Below, piece by piece: positions 1 to 5,080 of a stretch of DNA of 5,080 nucleotides (the stretch's first letter is position 1; every line of letters starts with the position of its first letter). Origin of the DNA: Bacteroidota bacterium (lineage in GTDB: Bacteria; Bacteroidota; Bacteroidia; UKL13-3); the NCBI GenBank assembly GCA_947449515.1, contig CANFSD010000140.1, forward strand, positions 1 to 5,080, in the 5' to 3' direction. Below the pieces are notes generated by a model, which worked only from the letters and a program-made list of their open reading frames with translations, was not told where the DNA came from and did not search any database. The position numbers and the translations under genes are program-made.

Positions 1-2
1 AT

Positions 3-1475
3 AAAATTATCAATTACTATGAGCAAGCAAAAGCGGTAGCTATTGAGAATGAAACCAACGAAACCGACTATTATAAAGAATTGATGAATTATGAAGCTTC
101 TAAAAGAGCGGTTGCGCGTTTGGAAGACCAATTGGAATCAAGAGAAATATTGTTACGCAACAATTCTGAACTGAACCGTTTGCGTAAAGAGTTGGGTGTA
201 GCGCACGAAGAATATGAGCGTGCAAAAGTGTACAGCAATTCTCCAGAGAAAATCTCCAAACTTGCCGCTAAAGTGGATGGTTTAAAACAAGAAATTCGTG
301 TTTGGGTATTGCAATATTATAGCCTAAACAATTCAATGGAATCTGTTCCTAAAGCCACTGTTTTAGAAAATTGGTTGAAAGAGATTTTGATCATGGATGG
401 TTCTGAAGCGCGTTTGCAGGTATACATTGACCGTAGAAAAGAGTTTGATAAGAAATACAATGAGTTTTCTCCTTTAAATATGCAGGTAAGCAGATTGGAA
501 AGAGAAATAAGTGTAGCAGAGCGTCAATACCTAGAAATTTTGCATGGTTACCATTTGGCTAAATTGAGGCAACAAAATATAGAAATGTCTAATAACCTTC
601 AGGTAATGGACAGTCCTGTATATCCTACCAAAGCATTGGCTTCAAAGCAAATGTTATTGGTAATTCTATCTTTCATTGCTTCGTTCTTTTTATTGTTGGT
701 TTATTTTATTGCCAAGGAATTATTAGACAGCTCAATTAGAAATACACAAAGAGCCGAAGAACTTTCTGGTCTTAAAGTTTTTAGTGCATTGCCAAATCGT
801 GCCATTGACTATGGCAATTTGCAAATGGCAAAAATTGAAAACACCTTGTTGGATTATGCAGTTTCTAATTTGAAAATAGAATTGGAACAAAACCCTCAAT
901 TGGGTGCCAATAACTATCTTATTACAGTTATCAGTTCTCGCGAAATGGAAGGCAAATCTTATGCTGCGCAAAGATTGGCAGAAAAGTTATATAACTTAGA
1001 TTATTCTGTTTTATACATTTCCAATGATGAAAATATGGAGGATGCTGAAACCGATGACAGGCGTTTCCGTACCTTGCGTTATGACGTTACTTCTAGGCTA
1101 TTTTCTGCTAAAACTGAGGAGAATTTATTACCTGAATTTTCACGTGTTAATAGAAGTGCATTCAATTTTATTATTGTTGAAATTCCTGCAATTAGCGTAA
1201 ACGCATTGCCGAACCAATTGATTAAAAACTCACGTTTGTCGTTATTGGTATTGGATGCCAGAAGAAGTTGGACTGCTGCTGATGACAGTATCATGAAGTT
1301 GTTTAGAAAAGCCGCTGGTGAAGAAAATAAATTGATGGTTTGGTTAAACCTTGTTGCGCCAGAAGATTTGGAAAACATGGTAGGTACCTTTCCTAAAATG
1401 AAACGTGCTGTGGTTCGTCCTGCCTTAAAGGAAGAAACGGAAGAGTTGGTTGAATTGGATGAGGAAACCGCCTAA
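3..1475 (+). CDS. Wzz/GumC-type polysaccharide co-polymerase with degenerate BY-kinase-like domain (5' partial)
   Basis: Inner-membrane protein that likely controls chain length and export of a surface polysaccharide. The frame is open from base 3, so the true start is upstream; 490 residues are visible, numbered here from base 3. Residues about 30-200 are charged, heptad-like and predicted coiled coil, the periplasmic part of this family. A proline-containing stretch (VMDSPVYP, about 201-208) precedes a transmembrane helix at about 218-237, as is typical of Wzz proteins. The following LLDSSIRN...EELSGLKVFSALP leads into a cytoplasmic P-loop domain, as in Wzc/CapB. A Walker A-like SREMEGKS lies at 312-319 (Lys318). 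The A' position reads SND (340-342) instead of DxD. The Walker B position reads IIVEIPA (390-396) with Glu393 for Asp. No tyrosine follows Tyr360, so the usual C-terminal tyrosine cluster is absent. The gene ends in tandem stops, TAA TAG. Family assignment is firm; loss of kinase activity is inferred. Confidence 0.88.
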   Translation, partial: KIINYYEQAKAVAIENETNETDYYKELMNYEASKRAVARLEDQLESREILLRNNSELNRLRKELGVAHEEYERAKVYSNSPEKISKLAAKVDGLKQEIRVWVLQYYSLNNSMESVPKATVLENWLKEILIMDGSEARLQVYIDRRKEFDKKYNEFSPLNMQVSRLEREISVAERQYLEILHGYHLAKLRQQNIEMSNNLQVMDSPVYPTKALASKQMLLVILSFIASFFLLLVYFIAKELLDSSIRNTQRAEELSGLKVFSALPNRAIDYGNLQMAKIENTLLDYAVSNLKIELEQNPQLGANNYLITVISSREMEGKSYAAQRLAEKLYNLDYSVLYISNDENMEDAETDDRRFRTLRYDVTSRLFSAKTEENLLPEFSRVNRSAFNFIIVEIPAISVNALPNQLIKNSRLSLLVLDARRSWTAADDSIMKLFRKAAGEENKLMVWLNLVAPEDLENMVGTFPKMKRAVVRPALKEETEELVELDEETA

Positions 1476-1491
1476 TAGGTTTTAGAAATGC

Positions 1492-2820
1492 ATGCAAACA
1501 ATCACCCAAATACTCAGAAGCAAAAGTTTTTCATCCTTAATAGGTAATGGCCTTGGGGCAATTTTTGGGGTAATTACTTTTGCCTTATTGGCGCGTGTTT
1601 TGCCTAAAGAAGTTTTTGGTTCTTACTTAGTATTTCTGGCTATTTATGGTGTTTTTGAAACTTTACGAATAGGTATGGTAATGAATGCATTGGTTAGGAA
1701 TTTAGCACAATGTAAATCAAAGGCAGAAGAGCAGGTTGTTATTGGTTCAACATTGTTTATTACTCTTTTTCTAACCATGTTGTTTTTGCTTATTACAGCC
1801 TTGCTTTATATGGTTTTTTCTTATTTGGGTTTATTTACTTCTTATCTCTATTTTTTTAAATGGTTTATGTTAATAGCCCTGCTATCGGCTCCCAATAATT
1901 TTGCAACCTGGTATTTAAATGCCAAATTAAAAATTGTGGAAATGAGCAGCATTCGCATTATTACCCAGCTTGTTTTTATTTTTATTACTTGGTTCTATTT
2001 GCAACAAACACAAAGTGTACCCTATGTAATTTTGTGTTTAGCGGCTTCACATTTGGTGGCAAGTTTATTGGCCATTTTTATGGGTTGGAGTGGTATAAAA
2101 CACCTGTTTAGTTTTACAAAAGAGAAAATACGTGAAGTGTTTCAATTTGGAAAATTTAGCATGGGTACATTAATTGGAGCCAATTTATTAAGAAGCTCCG
2201 ATTCATTTATAATTGGAAGTAGTTTTTTAGGTGGTGCTGGTGTAGCTTTATTTAATGTACCAGCCAGGTTATTAGAATTAATAGAAGTTCCTTTAAGAAG
2301 TTTTGCGTTAACGGCCTTGCCACAGTTTTCTAAATTGTTTGCCGAAAAATCTTATGCAGATTTGAGGCTTGAGTTTGAAAAAAAATCAGGGATGGTTTTC
2401 TTTTTATTGTTACCCATTTCTATTCTTTGTTTTGTTTTTGCCGATTGGTTGGTATTCTTAATTGCGGGTAATGGTTATGAAGATTCGGCCATATTGCTAC
2501 GCCTTTTTGCCAGCTATATGGCCATTTTGCCTTTAGATAAATTTTCGGGGGTTTTGCTGGATACCATTAATAAACCCAATATCAATTTCTATAAAGTTTT
2601 GATCCAATTGGCCATTAATGTAATTGGTGATATTTTGGGCATTTATTTCTTTGGCAATCTTGCCTCTGTGGCCATAGTTAGCACGGCCACTTTTGGAGCT
2701 GGTGTGTTATTTGGTTATGTACAACTGTATAAACATTTGGGAGTTAAATTTTCCAATGTTTTGCGTTATGGTTGGTTCGAATTTAAAACGATTAGTTTAA
2801 ATGTATTACGCGTAAAATGA
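1492..2820 (+). CDS. Oligosaccharide flippase family protein (Wzx-like, PST/MOP superfamily)
   Basis: Likely moves the undecaprenyl-diphosphate-linked repeat unit from the cytoplasmic to the periplasmic face of the inner membrane. The 442-residue protein is very hydrophobic, with about 12 probable membrane segments (roughly 14-35, 42-65, 83-110, 113-133, 156-171, 176-198, 221-245, 251-272, 300-325, 332-357, 366-388, 391-412), as expected for Wzx. Family-like sequence includes ARVLPKEVFGSY at 34-45 near the N-terminus, and FGKFSMGTLIGANLLRSSDS at 219-238, which opens the second half. It continues into FNVPARLLELIEVPLRSF and ALPQFSKLFAE (254-285), a stretch characteristic of these flippases. 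ATG 1492 is the first start after an in-frame TAG at 1483-1485, and the next in-frame Met is near residue 62, so the start is secure. There is no Shine-Dalgarno sequence. The gene lies 16 bp after the co-polymerase gene and overlaps the next gene by 4 bases. Substrate sugar cannot be read from sequence. Confidence 0.92.
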   Translation: MQTITQILRSKSFSSLIGNGLGAIFGVITFALLARVLPKEVFGSYLVFLAIYGVFETLRIGMVMNALVRNLAQCKSKAEEQVVIGSTLFITLFLTMLFLLITALLYMVFSYLGLFTSYLYFFKWFMLIALLSAPNNFATWYLNAKLKIVEMSSIRIITQLVFIFITWFYLQQTQSVPYVILCLAASHLVASLLAIFMGWSGIKHLFSFTKEKIREVFQFGKFSMGTLIGANLLRSSDSFIIGSSFLGGAGVALFNVPARLLELIEVPLRSFALTALPQFSKLFAEKSYADLRLEFEKKSGMVFFLLLPISILCFVFADWLVFLIAGNGYEDSAILLRLFASYMAILPLDKFSGVLLDTINKPNINFYKVLIQLAINVIGDILGIYFFGNLASVAIVSTATFGAGVLFGYVQLYKHLGVKFSNVLRYGWFEFKTISLNVLRVK

Positions 2821-4268
2821 GCAACAGGCCAACAGCAAATTCTCTAAAAAATCAGTCGACCACCTTTATAGTGGCTGGTTTATTGCTTATGACAGGTGTA
2901 ACCATGGCAGGAGTTTTGGCTGCGGGGGATATTGGTATAGGCAGCTTGGTAGCCTTTTTGCCTGTATTGGTAGGCTTAATTGCCTTGGTTATTTCCAATC
3001 CACATTTTGGACTTTTGTTTTACCTCCATTATTCTTTCTTTTTCATTGGTTTAAATAGGTATATTATTGGTGTGCCGTTGGGATTGTCAATTGATGCTGT
3101 ATTGTTTTTAACCACTTTATCGATGTTGTTTAGGTTAAACAAAGACAATATTGGTAGGTTAAACAATGGCTTCTTTTTGGTGTCGTTTATTTGGTTACTT
3201 TACACCATAGGAGAGGCCTTTAACCCGGAAGCAGATAATTTTAAATCTTGGATATATGCGGTAAGGGCTGTTTCCTTTTATGCCATTCAAACCATTCCTT
3301 TAACCCTGTTATTATTTAATAAAAAAGAGCACCTCAATCAATTTATAAAGATTGTTATAACATGGGGCGTTATCAGTGCTATATGGGGTTGGAAGCAAAT
3401 AAATATTGGCCTCGATCCTTATGAGAATGCTTGGTTAGAAGCAGGAGGGAAAATAACCCATGTGCTAGATGGTCAACTACGTGCCTTTTCTTTTTATTCA
3501 GATGCAGGTCAGTTTGGTGTAACCATGGCTTACATCGCTTTTATTGCACTCATAATGGCATTTGGTCCTTACAAGCGTAAAACAAAATTTTGGTATGCAA
3601 TGGCCTTTATTGTTTGCTTTCTTGGAATGAGTACCTCTGGCAGCCGTGGGCCTATTTTTGTTATTTTCTTTGGCTTGGTAGCCTATCTTCTAATGATTAG
3701 AAAGTTTAAGGTTTTAGTGCCCGGTATTTTAATGATTTTGTTAACTTTTGCATTCCTAAAATTTACCTTTATTGGTAATACCAATTACCAAGTTTATAGA
3801 ATAAGAACTGCTCTCGATCCTAAAGAAGCTTCCTTATTGGTTCGATTAAATAACCAAGAGAAAATTAAGGAGTATTTAGAGGCACGTCCTTTTGGTTCGG
3901 GCATTGGTACAACAGATTCTTGGGCGCTAAGATTTTATCCAGAAAGCTATTTAAATAAATTACCCACCGATAGTTGGTTTGTAAAAATTTGGGTTGAAAA
4001 TGGAATTATAGGATTAACCTTTTATGCCTTGGGTTTAGCCTTTGTTATTGTAATGGGGGTGGTGAAAATAAGGCGAATTGAAAATGCTGATTCTAAGCAA
4101 AAAATGTTGGCTTTGTTTGGAGGCTTTATGGGTATAGTAGTAGCCAGTTTTGGAAATCCAGTATTTGGTCAAGCACCACTTGGGGCATTGATGTATATTT
4201 CTATGGCAATGCTCACCACTGCCGATTCCTATGATGAGAAAATACCCAAACCGATTCCCATCAAATAA
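2817..4268 (+). CDS. O-antigen ligase/polymerase family membrane protein, probable Wzy polymerase
   Basis: Probably joins lipid-linked repeat units into polymer at the periplasmic face. The 483-residue multi-pass protein has hydrophobic segments at about 16-36, 42-80, 83-105, 118-132, 148-167, 176-190, 232-249, 258-271, 279-293, 298-318, 396-416 and 430-466. It carries Wzy_C-family signatures: RAFSFYSDAGQFG at 222-234, TSGSRGP at 273-279 (Arg277) just before a helix, and a large hydrophilic loop at about 320-395. That loop holds VRLNNQEKI, ARPFGSGIG at 356-364 (Arg357) and PTDSWFVKIWVENG at 383-396. Arginines in such periplasmic regions are known to matter in Wzy and WaaL; their role here is inferred. 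ATG 2817 overlaps the flippase stop (ATGA) and is the first start after an in-frame TAG at 2793-2795. WaaL-type ligases share this fold, so ligase is the main alternative; location between a flippase, a co-polymerase and a glycosyltransferase favours polymerase. Confidence 0.87.
   Translation: MSNRPTANSLKNQSTTFIVAGLLLMTGVTMAGVLAAGDIGIGSLVAFLPVLVGLIALVISNPHFGLLFYLHYSFFFIGLNRYIIGVPLGLSIDAVLFLTTLSMLFRLNKDNIGRLNNGFFLVSFIWLLYTIGEAFNPEADNFKSWIYAVRAVSFYAIQTIPLTLLLFNKKEHLNQFIKIVITWGVISAIWGWKQINIGLDPYENAWLEAGGKITHVLDGQLRAFSFYSDAGQFGVTMAYIAFIALIMAFGPYKRKTKFWYAMAFIVCFLGMSTSGSRGPIFVIFFGLVAYLLMIRKFKVLVPGILMILLTFAFLKFTFIGNTNYQVYRIRTALDPKEASLLVRLNNQEKIKEYLEARPFGSGIGTTDSWALRFYPESYLNKLPTDSWFVKIWVENGIIGLTFYALGLAFVIVMGVVKIRRIENADSKQKMLALFGGFMGIVVASFGNPVFGQAPLGALMYISMAMLTTADSYDEKIPKPIPIK
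3131..3166 (+). repeat. 12-bp direct repeat, 24 bp apart, in the polymerase gene
   Basis: TAGGTTAAACAA occurs at 3131-3142 and again at 3155-3166. The 24-bp period keeps frame and gives Arg-Leu-Asn-Lys (106-109) and Arg-Leu-Asn-Asn (114-117) in a short loop between membrane segments, on the side that the positive charge suggests is cytoplasmic. It may reflect a small in-frame duplication or chance. Confidence 0.4.
3772..3791 (+). repeat. Perfect 8-bp inverted repeat inside the polymerase gene
   Basis: TTGGTAAT (3772-3779) and ATTACCAA (3784-3791) are exact reverse complements separated by ACCA, so the transcript could fold into an 8-bp stem with a 4-nt loop. It covers codons for about residues 319-325 of the polymerase, at the start of the large hydrophilic loop. 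The stem is AT-rich and has no following U-run, so it is not a rho-independent terminator. It may be chance; I claim no function. Confidence 0.4.
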
Positions 4269-5080
4269 TGACCAGTCTACCCCTCATTAGCATTGTAACT
4301 GTAAATTTTAATGGGCTGCAAGAAACCGAGGCATTACTGGAATCATTGCAAGCAATTACCTATAAGTCTGTTGAAATTTTTGTGGTCGACAATGGTTCTG
4401 CAGAATCCATAGCACCCTTGCAATCAAAATTTCCTGCCTGTAATTTTATTTTTAGCAAGGAGAATCTTGGTTTTGCTGCGGGAAATAATTTAGCCATTCA
4501 GGCCTCTAAAGGAAAATATATTTTACTGCTCAATAACGATACAGAAGTAGCCCCCTCTTTTTTGGAACCATTGGTATCTTTAATGGAATCCAACGAAAAA
4601 ATTGGGGTGGTCTCTTCTAAAATATGCTATTATGCTGAAAAGAACCGCTTACAATTTGCAGGCAGTTCTGGTTTTAATAAGTATACTGGAAGGGCTTTTA
4701 CCATTGCCTACCAAGCCTTAGATAATGGGAGCTATAACGGTAATTGCATTACCGAAATGGCACATGGTGCAGCTATGATGGTAAGTAGAAATGCCTTTGC
4801 CACCATTGGTTTAATGAACGAAGCATTTTTTCTTTATTACGAAGAATTGGATTTTTGTGAACGTGCCAAAGCTGCAGGGTTTGAAATTTGGTATTGCGGT
4901 AGTTCGCTGGTTTACCATAAAGAATCAATGAGCGTTGGAAAAAACAGTCCGCTAAAAATGTATTACCAAACCCGAAATAGATTGCTCTTTACCAGGAGAA
5001 ATAGCTTAGGAATAGAAAAAATTATTTCCTTAACTTTCTTTGCTGTGGTATCTTTTCCTGTAGGAGTATTTCGTTTATTA
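4268..5080 (+). CDS. Family 2 glycosyltransferase (rhamnosyltransferase-like), 3' partial
   Basis: Cytoplasmic, probably membrane-associated GT-A enzyme adding a sugar from a nucleotide-sugar donor to the lipid-linked repeat unit. The frame is open to the window end; 271 residues are visible. The N-terminus LISIVTVNFNG (6-16) is the usual first strand. DNGS at 41-44 supplies the nucleotide-binding Asp41. ENLGFAAGNN (65-74) and LLNNDTEV (87-94, Asp91) form the DXD-like metal and donor site. HGAAMMVSR (166-174) and YYEELDFCERAKAAGFEIWY (190-209) hold the acceptor region and the probable catalytic acidic residues Glu192, Glu193 and Asp195. YHKESMS and YYQTRNRLLF follow, a pattern common in WbbL/RfbF-like transferases, though the actual sugar cannot be told. 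A hydrophobic stretch begins near residue 252 and runs off the window. ATG 4268 is the first start after an in-frame TGA at 4235-4237 and shares one base with the preceding stop (TAATG). Confidence 0.92.
   Translation, partial: MTSLPLISIVTVNFNGLQETEALLESLQAITYKSVEIFVVDNGSAESIAPLQSKFPACNFIFSKENLGFAAGNNLAIQASKGKYILLLNNDTEVAPSFLEPLVSLMESNEKIGVVSSKICYYAEKNRLQFAGSSGFNKYTGRAFTIAYQALDNGSYNGNCITEMAHGAAMMVSRNAFATIGLMNEAFFLYYEELDFCERAKAAGFEIWYCGSSLVYHKESMSVGKNSPLKMYYQTRNRLLFTRRNSLGIEKIISLTFFAVVSFPVGVFRLL

Noticed and set aside
81..86. TTG or ATG at 81-86 as the real start of the co-polymerase gene
   Set aside because: The frame stays open to base 3, the upstream residues continue the same charged, helical pattern, and the family needs an N-terminal membrane helix that is missing here. 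The gene therefore begins upstream of the window.
732..971. 79-codon open frame on the - strand
   Set aside because: It lies wholly antisense within the co-polymerase coding region, has no recognisable domain, and is explained by the codon pattern of the opposite strand.
1079..1378. 99-codon open frame on the - strand
   Set aside because: It is antisense to the P-loop domain of the co-polymerase, shows no family resemblance, and has no start context or neighbour supporting it.
1477..1484. TAGGTTTT, resembling the Bacteroidota -7 promoter element TAnnTTTG
   Set aside because: The last base does not match, no TTTG is seen at the proper distance upstream, and it is only 7 bases from the start codon. 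It is too weak to call a promoter.
1488..1490. ATG just upstream of the flippase start
   Set aside because: It is in another frame and reaches a stop after about 19 codons; the ATG at 1492 opens the flippase frame.

Overview
This window is a stretch of a surface- or exopolysaccharide biosynthesis locus. It holds four genes, all on the + strand, packed so tightly that almost no base is non-coding. The DNA is AT-rich, no start codon has a purine-rich Shine-Dalgarno sequence in front of it, and the protein families match those of polysaccharide clusters in Bacteroidota. A Bacteroidota host is therefore my best guess, but it is an inference without a marker gene.

Layout: (1) bases 3-1475, the C-terminal 490 residues of a Wzz/GumC-type chain-length and export protein. 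It has coiled coils, one visible transmembrane helix and a cytoplasmic P-loop domain that looks like a decayed tyrosine autokinase. Its start lies upstream of the window. (2) After a 16-bp gap, 1492-2820, a complete 442-residue multi-pass flippase of the Wzx/PST type. (3) Overlapping it by ATGA, 2817-4268, a complete 483-residue multi-pass O-antigen polymerase/ligase-family protein, most likely the Wzy polymerase. (4) Overlapping that by one base, 4268 to the window end, the first 271 residues of a family 2 glycosyltransferase.

Together these are the core of a Wzx/Wzy-dependent pathway. Glycosyltransferases such as gene 4 build a lipid-linked repeat unit on the cytoplasmic face. The flippase turns it to the periplasmic face, the polymerase joins units there, and the co-polymerase sets chain length and links to export. 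The outer-membrane exporter, the initiating sugar-phosphate transferase and further glycosyltransferases are not in the window and would be expected nearby.

I found no RNA gene, mobile element, CRISPR array, convincing promoter or terminator. I do not see a novel defence or mobile system. The most notable point is the degenerate BY-kinase-like domain of gene 1. The rest are minor: short repeats inside the polymerase gene and the overlapping gene junctions.
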